Positions 1-7,752 of a stretch of 64,000 bases of DNA are shown piece after piece. The position numbers and the translations under genes were made by a program. The notes beneath the pieces are model-generated. The model saw only the letters and a list, made by a program, of their open reading frames with translations. It ran no database searches and was not told the origin of the DNA. Each line of letters begins with the position of its first letter. Position 1 is the stretch's first letter. This DNA comes from Granulosicoccus sp947495035 (lineage in GTDB: Bacteria > Pseudomonadota > Gammaproteobacteria > Granulosicoccales > Granulosicoccaceae), in the NCBI RefSeq assembly GCF_050589605.1, contig NZ_JBNGOO010000001.1; one strand, given 5' to 3'.

Positions 1-1
1 T

Positions 2-685
2 CTGATGTGGCCCAACATCTCGGAACGGACCGATGCCGAGTTCTCCAGCTGCAGTCGCAGCGATGTGCTGCAGTCACGTACGCGCAATTGCCTGTTGAAC
101 AGTGTTGATCTGCAGCTGGCAGCAAGCTCGGCGGGCAGCAGTCTGTTGTTCGAAATCCGCAATCCCGACACTGGTCTGACGCTGGACGCGCAACTGATCA
201 TCGAGACCAGTGCGCCGGATCAGTTGCTGTGGCCTGCCGGTTGTCAGGTGCAGACACCAACGAGTGCCATGTGCCACATCAGCGGGCTTCTTCCCCAGGA
301 GTCGCGGAGCCTGAGTCTTGCCGTCAGTGATGATTTCCACGGCAGCGATGCACCCGTGACGGGGCAGTTGCTGCCGCTGGGTGTGCTGGAGCTGCAGGAC
401 GCCGACAATACGGCCACCGTGTCGCCGGCAGGTGGTGTCAGCCAGGCGCATCTGAACGTGTCGAACCCGGCCGTCGATCTGGCCTCGGTCCCGGAGGGCG
501 CCGAGGTGTCAGCGAACAACCCCGGGCAGGGGGCTGCCAATGCCGGCGGTGGCAGCCTCACTGTCTGGCTGTTGCTGTGTCTGTTCGGATGGCGGGTTCA
601 ACGTGGCTTGATGACCGCGCTCGGATCCTCGGGTCGGATGCCGAGCTCCAGCGTCAGTTCCCGGGTCTCGAATTCGGTTGTCTGA
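2..685 (+). CDS. C-terminal part of an exported protein with a GlyGly-CTERM-like sorting tail (5' end outside window)
   Basis: The frame is open from the left edge, so only the C-terminal 227 or so residues are present. They are rich in Ser, Leu, Asp and Ala and look like extracellular beta-sandwich sequence (DUF11/CARDB-like in flavour, not recognised firmly). Near the end comes a Gly-rich stretch (NAGGGS), a hydrophobic run (LTVWLLLCLFGW) and basic residues (RVQR), the tripartite pattern of GlyGly-CTERM tails that rhombosortase processes for surface anchoring. That assignment is inference. An odd extra tail of about 24 residues follows the basic cluster, and the last 88 bases overlap the antisense end of the downstream protease gene. 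A one-base shift near position 600 would instead stop the protein right after the basic cluster, so a frameshift is possible. Confidence 0.55.
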   Translation: MMWPNISERTDAEFSSCSRSDVLQSRTRNCLLNSVDLQLAASSAGSSLLFEIRNPDTGLTLDAQLIIETSAPDQLLWPAGCQVQTPTSAMCHISGLLPQESRSLSLAVSDDFHGSDAPVTGQLLPLGVLELQDADNTATVSPAGGVSQAHLNVSNPAVDLASVPEGAEVSANNPGQGAANAGGGSLTVWLLLCLFGWRVQRGLMTALGSSGRMPSSSVSSRVSNSVV

Positions 686-1845
686 GCGGGGTCCATGGTG
701 CTGCTGATGAACTCACCTCGCAGGATCGTCAGCGAGACCGGTGTGCCTGGCGGCTCTATCGATATGGCAAGCAGCAATTGAGTGGCGTTGAATACCGGCT
801 GCCCGTTGATGGCGGTAACGATATCCATGTCCTGCAGTCCGCCACGACTGGCCGGGCTGTCTGGCAGTACCTGCTTGATCATGGCGCCCGGACCGATATC
901 ACGGGCCAGTTTCGGGAACAGGCTCAGCTCTTCGACAGCGACGCCCAGCCAGCCGCGTGCGACCGACCCGTGTTCGATGATTTGCGGTACCACCTGGGCG
1001 AGCAGGTCGGCCGGAATCGAGAAGCCGATACCGACCGCTCCGGTATCTCCCCTGAATACCGCCGTATTGACACCGACCAGCTGACCATAGGGGTTGATCA
1101 GTGCGCCGCCGGAATTGCCCGGGTTGATGGCGGCATCGATCTGTACGAAGTGTTGCCAGACGCTGCCGCCAGCCACGCGGCGGTGAGTGGCGCTGACGAT
1201 ACCCTGTGTAACGGTCTGACCCACGCCGAAAGGATTGCCGATGGCAAGCACCACATCGCCGACCCGCAGGGGCGGGGCATCATCCAGAGGCACATAGGGC
1301 AGATTGCTGGCAGCGACGCGTACCACAGCCAAGTCGGTTTCGCGATCGCTGCCAATCAGCAGCGCCGGATAATTGCGTCCATCACTGAGCACGACGCTGA
1401 TCCGATCGTGCCCCTCGACCAGGTGAAGATTGGTCAGCACCACGCCGTCGGCATTGACAATGACCCCCGATCCCTGACTGATGGGATTGCGAGTACCTGT
1501 CGTCGCATCGTCGCTGGAGGACGTGGCATACAGGCTCACCACCGAGGGGGCCACCTTCATGATGCCGTCGTGATAGCTGACCACACCCGTGCTGGGCATG
1601 CCGTTGTAGGGGGTTGCAGCGTTGCCGGGAATACTGGAGTCGTCGGTCGCCACGGCATTGCCGCTCGTCGGGCCGGAGCCGGGAATGCTGTCCCCGACCT
1701 TGCTCACCTCGTCGGGGTACTGCCCGGATTCGGTGACAACGACCGGCAGATCGATATCCGGCCAGGGTCTGCCAGTGGTCCACCACCAGCCGATGACGAC
1801 GCCAAGGACGGCGCAGAGCAGAAAGAACTGAGCCTTGCCCCTCAA
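598..1845 (-). CDS. HtrA/DegS-family periplasmic serine protease with one PDZ domain
   Basis: A 415-residue trypsin-like S1C protease. An N-terminal membrane anchor (about residues 7-22) is followed by a 75-residue Ser/Gly/Pro-rich linker. The protease domain (about 90-290) carries the triad His141 (TNLHLVEG), Asp171 (RETDLAVV) and Ser245 (NPGNSGGAL), and a single PDZ domain spans about 295-390. One uncleaved anchor plus one PDZ is the DegS/AlgW layout; such proteases start RseA/MucA cleavage in the envelope stress response when unfolded outer-membrane proteins bind the PDZ. The linker is longer than in E. coli DegS. No anti-sigma partner gene lies next to it. The 3' end overlaps the convergent gene by 88 bases. 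DegS versus a general DegP/DegQ role cannot be settled from sequence alone. Confidence 0.88.
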   Translation of the reverse strand: MRGKAQFFLLCAVLGVVIGWWWTTGRPWPDIDLPVVVTESGQYPDEVSKVGDSIPGSGPTSGNAVATDDSSIPGNAATPYNGMPSTGVVSYHDGIMKVAPSVVSLYATSSSDDATTGTRNPISQGSGVIVNADGVVLTNLHLVEGHDRISVVLSDGRNYPALLIGSDRETDLAVVRVAASNLPYVPLDDAPPLRVGDVVLAIGNPFGVGQTVTQGIVSATHRRVAGGSVWQHFVQIDAAINPGNSGGALINPYGQLVGVNTAVFRGDTGAVGIGFSIPADLLAQVVPQIIEHGSVARGWLGVAVEELSLFPKLARDIGPGAMIKQVLPDSPASRGGLQDMDIVTAINGQPVFNATQLLLAISIEPPGTPVSLTILRGEFISSTMDPAQTTEFETRELTLELGIRPEDPSAVIKPR

Positions 1846-2171
1846 CGGAGATCACTCCGGTCGGGCAGGCGGTTTACTGGCAGATTGTTTGCTTTCACGG
1901 ACGGTATGTTAGCGGCAAAGAGGCCGCCTTGCTGCGTCTGGAAGCAGCTGTTGCCGAGGGCTTTGTCTTCCCGGACTCAACTTGGTACGCTCAGCGCTCG
2001 TATACCGCCAGCACAATCATATCCTTGTGATAAAATCAGGGGTTGTCAGTGGCCCGCAAAATGCTCCTTGCCAGGGTTGTTGTTGCGCGGACCGCGAAAA
2101 AGTTCACTTTCAGCTGCATGCTGCCCGGGCGTTGCAGACTGCCACGAATTCGATTTACCTGGAGATATCGC
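1846..2171. other. Intergenic region between the HtrA-type gene and petA
   Basis: These 326 bases separate the divergent protease and petABC genes and must hold both promoters. I see no convincing sigma70 hexamer pair, RNA gene or small ORF. A good ribosome binding site (GGAGA at 2161) precedes petA. Confidence 0.5.
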
Positions 2172-2855
2172 ATGAGTGCGAATGACCGGAAGAGCTCTGC
2201 CACGCACGTGACGGCGGATGGCTCTTCTACTAGTAATCCGGCCGCTGTGGACTCGTCTGTCGCCGAGCATGTGGCTGATCCGAAGCGTCGGCGCCTGTTG
2301 GTGCAATGTGCGTCTGCCGTTGGTGGACTGGGTGCCGTTGCTCTGGCCGTACCGCTGATTGGGTCAATGTCGCCGAGTGCCAGAGCCAAGGCGGCGGGTG
2401 CGCCGGTTCAGGCTGACATCAGCAAGCTGGTTCCGGGGCAACTGGTGACGGTAGAGTGGCGCGGCAAGCCGGTCTGGATTGTCAGCCGCACCGAAGAAAC
2501 GCTGAAGCATCTGGAAGCGGACACCGAAAGACTGTCGGATCCGGCCTCGGAGGTCGAACAGCAGCCTGCCTATGCACAGAACGCCGCGCGTTCCATCCGC
2601 CCGGAAACCCTGGTCGTCATCGGTATCTGCACACATCTGGGCTGCTCGCCCAGCTATCGCCCCGAGATCGCACCAGCCGATCTGGGCGCCGACTGGGACG
2701 GCGGTTTCTTCTGTCCCTGTCATGGTTCCAAGTTCGACATGGCGGGTCGTGTCTACAAGGGTGTACCGGCGCCAACCAATCTTGAAATTCCTCCGTACAG
2801 GTTTGTCGATGACAACACGATCATCGTGGGTGAAGATTCAGGAGTAGCGGCATGA
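2172..2855 (+). CDS. petA: Ubiquinol-cytochrome c reductase, Rieske iron-sulfur subunit
   Basis: A 227-residue Rieske protein of the cytochrome bc1 complex, which takes the first electron from ubiquinol at the periplasmic side. The N-terminal region has an arginine-rich KRRRLL sequence before a hydrophobic segment, fitting an uncleaved Tat anchor, as expected for a cluster-loaded protein. Both cluster-binding motifs are present: CTHLGC and CPCHGS (two Cys and two His ligands). The start chosen has GGAGA 6 bases upstream; a longer upstream reading frame lacks one. The stop overlaps the petB start (ATGA), so petABC is translationally coupled. Confidence 0.96.
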   Translation: MSANDRKSSATHVTADGSSTSNPAAVDSSVAEHVADPKRRRLLVQCASAVGGLGAVALAVPLIGSMSPSARAKAAGAPVQADISKLVPGQLVTVEWRGKPVWIVSRTEETLKHLEADTERLSDPASEVEQQPAYAQNAARSIRPETLVVIGICTHLGCSPSYRPEIAPADLGADWDGGFFCPCHGSKFDMAGRVYKGVPAPTNLEIPPYRFVDDNTIIVGEDSGVAA

Positions 2856-4090
2856 GTGCGAACCTCGACAAGCAGGGCGGCGGTGTACTGGGCTGGATCG
2901 ATGAGCGATTTCCGCTCACCAAGATGCTCGAAGAGCACATCACCAAGTACTACGCCCCGAAGAATTTCAATTTCTGGTACTACTTCGGTTCTCTGGCGCT
3001 GCTGGTGCTGATCATCCAGATCGTGACCGGTATCTTCCTGACCATGAACTACAAGCCGGATGGCAATCTGGCATTCACCTCGGTCGAATACATCATGCGT
3101 GATGTCAACTTCGGCTGGCTGATCCGCTACATGCACTCCACCGGCGCGTCCATGTTCTTCGTGGTGATCTACCTGCACATGTTCCGGGCCTTGCTGTACG
3201 GCTCCTACAAGAAACCGCGGGAACTGCTGTGGGTGTTCGGCATGCTGATCTATGTCGCTCTGATGGCCGAGGCCTTCATGGGCTATCTGCTGCCATGGGG
3301 ACAGATGAGTTACTGGGGCGCACAGGTCATCATTTCCCTGTTCGGCGCCATTCCCTTTGGCATCGGTGATGCACTGACCATCTGGCTCAAGGGTGATTAC
3401 ATCGTGTCCGATGCCACGCTGAACCGCTTCTTCGCCCTGCACGTCATCGCCGTGCCCCTGGTGCTGGTCTTCCTGGTGGCCGCGCATATCATGGCACTGC
3501 ACGAAGTGGGCTCGAACAATCCCGACGGTGTCGAGATCAAGAAGAACAAGAACGCAGAAGGCATTCCGAAAGACGGCATTCCTTTCCACCCGTATTACAC
3601 CGTCAAGGATTTTCTGGGTGCCGTGGTCTTTCTGATCGTGTTCTTTGCCATCGTGTTCTTTGCCCCGGAGATGGGCGGCTACTTCCTCGAACACGCCAAC
3701 TTCGTACCGGCAGACCCATTGAAGACCCCTGAGCACATCGCACCGGTCTGGTACTTCACGCCGTTCTACGCCATCCTGCGGGCCGTACCCGACAAGCTCG
3801 GTGGTGTCATTGCCATGGGCGGCGCCATCTTCGTGCTGTTCCTGTTGCCCTGGATCGATCGCAACCCGGTCAAGTCGATTCGCTACCGCTCCACGACCTA
3901 CAAGGTCCTGCTGTTCACCTTTGCCACTGCGTTCGTCATTCTCGGTTACATGGGCATGCAGACGCCTACACCGGTAGGTACCCTGATTGCTCGTATCTGT
4001 GCCTTGATCTACTTTGGTTATTTCATCGCCCTGTTCTTCATCAGTCGAAACGAGAAGAACAAGCCGGTACCTGAGAGGGTTACATCGTGA
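2852..4090 (+). CDS. petB: Ubiquinol-cytochrome c reductase, cytochrome b subunit
   Basis: A 412-residue integral membrane protein, the quinol-oxidising and quinone-reducing core of the bc1 complex. Eight or so transmembrane segments are visible. The two b hemes would be held by His95 and His109 in one helix and His197 and His212 in another. The Qo-site tetrapeptide is PVWY (298-301) rather than the textbook PEWY; PVWY is a known variant in beta- and gammaproteobacteria. It is a one-piece cytochrome b, not the split b6/subunit IV form, so the plant-style symbol is only traditional. It overlaps petA and petC by four bases each. Confidence 0.97.
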   Translation: MSANLDKQGGGVLGWIDERFPLTKMLEEHITKYYAPKNFNFWYYFGSLALLVLIIQIVTGIFLTMNYKPDGNLAFTSVEYIMRDVNFGWLIRYMHSTGASMFFVVIYLHMFRALLYGSYKKPRELLWVFGMLIYVALMAEAFMGYLLPWGQMSYWGAQVIISLFGAIPFGIGDALTIWLKGDYIVSDATLNRFFALHVIAVPLVLVFLVAAHIMALHEVGSNNPDGVEIKKNKNAEGIPKDGIPFHPYYTVKDFLGAVVFLIVFFAIVFFAPEMGGYFLEHANFVPADPLKTPEHIAPVWYFTPFYAILRAVPDKLGGVIAMGGAIFVLFLLPWIDRNPVKSIRYRSTTYKVLLFTFATAFVILGYMGMQTPTPVGTLIARICALIYFGYFIALFFISRNEKNKPVPERVTS

Positions 4091-4980
4091 TCGGACACAA
4101 CGGTTCGCAGCAACAGACAAGGCGGCAGGCGCAGTTGGAAGCCGCTCGTTTACAGACGAAAAGAGGACGTGTGAAGGTGCTCAGCAGAACAGATTTGCAA
4201 ACCGGCAAATACCAGCGTCTGCTGGTTCTGACCACGGCTGCGGTTCTGGCTGCCGGTTCGCTGCTGTATGTGGGCCAGTCACGGGCGGCATCGGTGGGGG
4301 TGCAACTCGAATCACCCCGGATCGACCAGAGCAATGACAAGTCTCTGCAGCGCGGTGCCCAGGCATTCGTGAACTACTGCATGGGCTGCCACACGGCTGA
4401 CTACCAGCGTTACAGCCGGTTTGCGCAGGATGCCGGACTGTCCGAAGAAGACGTCATGGAGAATCTGATCTTCACTACCGATGAGGCCGGTGAGCGCACG
4501 AAGGTGGGTTCCTTGATGGTCAACAACATGACCAGCGAATACGGCAAGCAGGCGTTCGGTGTTGCACCGCCGAACCTGGCGCTGACTGCTCGTTCTCGTG
4601 GCGTGGACTGGATCTACACCTACCTGAAGTCGTACTACGTGGACCCGGGAATTGCCACCACTGGCGTCAACAACCTGGTGTATCCGGGTACTGCCATGCC
4701 TCATGTGCTGTGGGACCTGCAAGGTCTGCAGACACCTGTCTATGGCGAAGAAGTCCATGGTGCACGGCCCATCACCGGGCTTGAGCTTGCTCAGGAAGGC
4801 TCCATGTCACCGGATGAGTATGATGATCTGATTGCCGATATCACGAACTTCATGGCCTACATGAGTGACCCGATCAAGGAAACTCGCCACCGTGTTGGCA
4901 TGTACGTCATGTTGTTCCTGTTCCTGTTGCTCGGCATAGCCTACATTCTCAAGAAAGAGTACTGGAAAGACGTCGTATAG
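4087..4980 (+). CDS. petC: Ubiquinol-cytochrome c reductase, cytochrome c1 subunit
   Basis: Cytochrome c1, which passes electrons from the Rieske protein to soluble or membrane c-type cytochromes. It has one heme attachment site (Cys98-Met-Gly-Cys101-His102), an N-terminal hydrophobic segment around 44-63, and a C-terminal transmembrane anchor (about 272-290) followed by Lys-rich residues. Two GTG starts are possible: 4087, overlapping the petB stop with GAGAGGG upstream, or 4171 with AAGAGGA upstream. The second would remove a hydrophilic 28-residue extension and leave a more normal signal sequence. I list the longer form with low preference. Confidence 0.93.
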   Translation: MIGHNGSQQQTRRQAQLEAARLQTKRGRVKVLSRTDLQTGKYQRLLVLTTAAVLAAGSLLYVGQSRAASVGVQLESPRIDQSNDKSLQRGAQAFVNYCMGCHTADYQRYSRFAQDAGLSEEDVMENLIFTTDEAGERTKVGSLMVNNMTSEYGKQAFGVAPPNLALTARSRGVDWIYTYLKSYYVDPGIATTGVNNLVYPGTAMPHVLWDLQGLQTPVYGEEVHGARPITGLELAQEGSMSPDEYDDLIADITNFMAYMSDPIKETRHRVGMYVMLFLFLLLGIAYILKKEYWKDVV

Positions 4981-5041
4981 CCATTGCGGTAAGGCGTTGA
5001 CAGCGATGGCAATGCTGCACTGGCATTGTGATCCGATACGC

Positions 5042-5065
5042 ATGGGCCATCGCTGGATGGCCCAT
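5042..5065. other. Perfect 10-bp hairpin between petC and sspA
   Basis: ATGGGCCATC pairs perfectly with GATGGCCCAT around a GCTG loop. No T run follows, so it is not a standard intrinsic terminator; it could shape the petC 3' end or separate the petABC and sspAB transcripts. A TTGACA sequence at 4997 lies nearby but has no good -10 partner. Confidence 0.5.
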
Positions 5066-5088
5066 CGTGTTCACGAAGAGGATTTCCA

Positions 5089-5715
5089 TTGACTGCGAGC
5101 GCTAACCGACATTCCGCCATGGTGTTGTATTCGGATGCATCGAGTATTCACAGTCATCGGGTCAGGCTGGTTCTGGCGGAAAAGGATCTCGTTACCGATG
5201 TACGACATCTCGATCCCGGCAAGCCCGATGAGGAATTTTCCCGATTGAATCCATCGGGCCATCTGCCGACACTCATCGATCGTGAGCTGCTGCTGTACGA
5301 TGCCCGGGTCATCATCGACTACCTGGACGAGCGTTATCCGCATCCGCCGATGATGCCGGTCGATCCGGTTTCCCGGGCCAGAACCCGTCTTGCCTTGTAC
5401 CGCATTGGCGTAGACTGGTACTCTTTACGGCCGGATGCCGTTCGGCAGGACAAAAATCCAGACGAGGCGGCAGCCATGCTGGCAGAGTCTCTGGTGGCTG
5501 CCAGCGACGTGTTCGCTGCCATGCCGTATTTTTTCAGTGAAGAATATTCGATACTGGATGCAACGCTGGCGCCGCTGTTGTGGCGTCTTCCGGCTTATGG
5601 CATCGTATTGCCTGAAGCAGCTGCACCGGTCATGCAGTATGCCAGGCGCATGTTTGCGCGCCCGGGTTTTCAGGCCAGTTTGAGCGTTGTAGAACGCGAA
5701 ATGGAGCACTCATGA
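5089..5715 (+). CDS. sspA: Stringent starvation protein A
   Basis: A 208-residue glutathione-S-transferase-fold protein (E. coli SspA has 212). The N-terminal thioredoxin-like half contains the SspA-type LYSDASSIHSHRVRLVLAEK segment and the PSGHLPTLIDRE loop; the C-terminal half is helical. SspA binds RNA polymerase and acts in stationary-phase and acid-stress transcription without GST activity. The start is a TTG with a strong GAAGAGGA site 6-7 bases upstream; an ATG at 5119 would clip ten residues and has no such site. It follows petABC and overlaps sspB (ATGA), the usual gammaproteobacterial order. Confidence 0.94.
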   Translation: MTASANRHSAMVLYSDASSIHSHRVRLVLAEKDLVTDVRHLDPGKPDEEFSRLNPSGHLPTLIDRELLLYDARVIIDYLDERYPHPPMMPVDPVSRARTRLALYRIGVDWYSLRPDAVRQDKNPDEAAAMLAESLVAASDVFAAMPYFFSEEYSILDATLAPLLWRLPAYGIVLPEAAAPVMQYARRMFARPGFQASLSVVEREMEHS

Positions 5716-6131
5716 CGTCCAGCCGACCGTACCTTATCCGCGCTCTGTACGAGTGGATTGTGGATAACGGATTCACACCCTACATGCTGGTGGATACTTC
5801 CCTGGAGATGGTGGAAGTGCCCCGCGCCTTTGTCGAGAATGGTCGCATCATTCTCAACATCAGTCCCGAAGCCACCCACAGTCTTGTGCTCGGCAATGAG
5901 GCGGTGACCTTCAACGCCCGCTTCAGTGGCACTGCCATGGATGTCCATGTGCCTGTAGTCAGTGTATTGGCCATCTACGCGCGCGAAAACGGACAGGGCA
6001 TGATGTTTGGAGAACAGGATGATACAACGCCACCAGACCCGAATCCCGACGGTCCCGGCAAGCCGGACATTGACACGGCGCCCAAGCCACCGGCGGAGGC
6101 CAAAAGGCCGAGTCTGAAGATCGTCAAGTAG
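5712..6131 (+). CDS. sspB: ClpXP protease specificity-enhancing factor SspB
   Basis: A 139-residue adaptor that binds ssrA-tagged proteins and hands them to ClpXP. The folded SspB domain spans about residues 5-105, then a flexible Pro/Asp-rich linker, ending in RPSLKIVK, which matches the C-terminal ClpX-binding tail of SspB (E. coli RPALRVVK-like). It is coupled to sspA through a four-base overlap. Confidence 0.95.
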   Translation: MTSSRPYLIRALYEWIVDNGFTPYMLVDTSLEMVEVPRAFVENGRIILNISPEATHSLVLGNEAVTFNARFSGTAMDVHVPVVSVLAIYARENGQGMMFGEQDDTTPPDPNPDGPGKPDIDTAPKPPAEAKRPSLKIVK

Positions 6132-6325
6132 GATCGGAATCTGGCGAAACGCTGGAGAGGAACTATTCTGCCTCTGAGAAGAAAGTCTCAAAACCGTGCG
6201 TGTTACATGGTATTCATGTTCACAGGTGATATGATTTTTCGTTAGTTCGGCAGACAGGGTTGGCAATGATCTCATTGCGGTTCTGATGTGCCGGGGCACA
6301 ACTTGCGACCATCAGGATGATTCTC

Positions 6326-7207
6326 ATGCAAGCCAGTCTGCACGATTACGTTGAGGCCTTGCTCAAGGCAGATTCCTTCGAGACGGCCTTTGATATCTAT
6401 CAACAGGAAGTCGTTCGCCTGGGTTTTGATGGCGTTCTGTACAGCATCATTCCGCAGGCCATCATCCAGACCGAATTCCAGATCAATCCGGTCTATATCG
6501 TATCCAGTGGCTATGAGTCGGCGTTCCTGGATCACTACCAGCAAGCACAATTCTTCAAGTACGACCCACTCATCGTGGCCTTGCAGGAAGGGACTCGGCA
6601 GACGCTCGACTGGGACGGTGAGATAGCCAGCGACTATATCCTGCGTAATGCTGTCAGTCGCGAGATCATGGAAGTGGCCCGCAGTTACGGTCTCAGACAC
6701 GGTCTGACCATTCCTCTGATGTCGGATGAGCGCGGTGTGGCTGCGGCGTCCATCGTCAGTCGCGAAAGCAGTGGGTTCGAAGCGCTCAAGCAGGCTGCCT
6801 TGCCGGCACTCGAGACTCGGACCACTTTGTTTCACAACCGGGTAATGACCACACCGGATTTTTCCAGCACCTTCTCGAAACCGCTTCTCGATACATTCAA
6901 CACCAAGCAGTTGGGGTATGTGCTGGGTCTGGCTTCCGGTTTGTCGACAGAGGATATCGCCTATTCCCTGGGCACCTCGGTGGGTTATCTGGAGCAATCC
7001 ATGCTCAAGCTGCGGCGCAAGTTGTCGGGTGTCAGCGAGTTCGATTCTGCCTCGGTGAATCGCAACCAGATCATGTACACCGCCGGTTTGCTGCATCTGT
7101 TGCGCGATGACGTCCTGAAGCGGGTTCCACCTTTGCGCGAGCGGCCGGGCAAGTCGAAAAAGTCTGGCAAGACGACGAAGTCAAGGAAAGCCGCCTCCAG
7201 CTTCTGA
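6326..7207 (+). CDS. LuxR-family transcriptional regulator with autoinducer-binding-like domain (solo)
   Basis: A 293-residue protein with an N-terminal autoinducer-binding-like domain (about 10-165) and a C-terminal LuxR-type helix-turn-helix (about 193-233). Aligning by eye to AHL receptors, the pocket residues Tyr71, Asp80-Pro81, Trp96 and Gly126 are kept, while the usual first Trp is Phe67. No luxI-type synthase is in the window, so it would be a solo responding to an outside or distant signal, or to another ligand. A tail of Lys/Ser/Arg residues (last 30) is unusual for the family and may bind nucleic acid. AGGA at 6314 favours ATG 6326 over ATG 6317. It converges on yraN. Confidence 0.82.
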   Translation: MQASLHDYVEALLKADSFETAFDIYQQEVVRLGFDGVLYSIIPQAIIQTEFQINPVYIVSSGYESAFLDHYQQAQFFKYDPLIVALQEGTRQTLDWDGEIASDYILRNAVSREIMEVARSYGLRHGLTIPLMSDERGVAAASIVSRESSGFEALKQAALPALETRTTLFHNRVMTTPDFSSTFSKPLLDTFNTKQLGYVLGLASGLSTEDIAYSLGTSVGYLEQSMLKLRRKLSGVSEFDSASVNRNQIMYTAGLLHLLRDDVLKRVPPLRERPGKSKKSGKTTKSRKAASSF

Positions 7208-7246
7208 GTGTCACGCGGTGCTGCTCGGCCAAGCTGGATGGCAGGA

Positions 7247-7636
7247 TCATTCTTCTACGGCATTGATGACCCAGAGCACCTGATGAGAATGCCAGCACTG
7301 CTGCAAGGGCGTGTTTTCATCGGCAGGGGATAGTGCCAGTACGTCTATTCGGGCTGGCGTCATGTCGTCGGCATGTTGCTGCAACCAGGCATTGGCGGTT
7401 CGCCGCAGCTTTCTCTGCTTGCGAAAATCGACGCTCTCCAGAGCGCCACCGAATTGCTGCCGGGATCGGAATCGCACTTCCACGAACACGACGGTACGTT
7501 CGTCCGGATGCTGCATGATCAGGTCGATTTCGCCGACCCGCCGATGATAATTCGCCTCGATGAATCGATAGCCATGGTGTTGCAGCCATGAGCGTGCCAG
7601 ATTCTCGGCAATGTTTCCCTGATCCCGTGTCTGCAT
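7247..7636 (-). CDS. yraN: YraN family protein (UPF0102, nuclease-like fold)
   Basis: A 129-residue protein with the UPF0102 signature: GNIAENLA near the N-terminus, YHRRVGEIDLIM, and FVEVRFR, which supply the Asp, Glu and Lys/Arg pattern of PD-(D/E)XK nucleases. The biological role is not established. It lies downstream of lpoA on the same strand, as in E. coli, 116 bases apart, so co-transcription is likely. No diaA follows; the next gene is the convergent regulator. Confidence 0.93.
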   Translation of the reverse strand: MQTRDQGNIAENLARSWLQHHGYRFIEANYHRRVGEIDLIMQHPDERTVVFVEVRFRSRQQFGGALESVDFRKQRKLRRTANAWLQQHADDMTPARIDVLALSPADENTPLQQCWHSHQVLWVINAVEE

Positions 7637-7752
7637 TGCAAGGCCTCCCTGCCTTGTAAGTCCGCTTGAACGGATGGGGCGTCCAGCCCCGTCAGTCCTG
7701 TCTGTTGTCCCGGCTGTGTCTGCGGCTTCCTGCCAGCGATGGCAGGTCTCGA

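Noticed and set aside
577..2175. 532-residue plus-strand reading frame
   Set aside because: It is the antisense shadow of the HtrA-type gene; it has no recognisable domain, while the minus strand carries an intact catalytic triad and PDZ.
2753..4120. 455-residue minus-strand frame opposite petB
   Set aside because: Asp/His/Gln-rich shadow of the cytochrome b gene.
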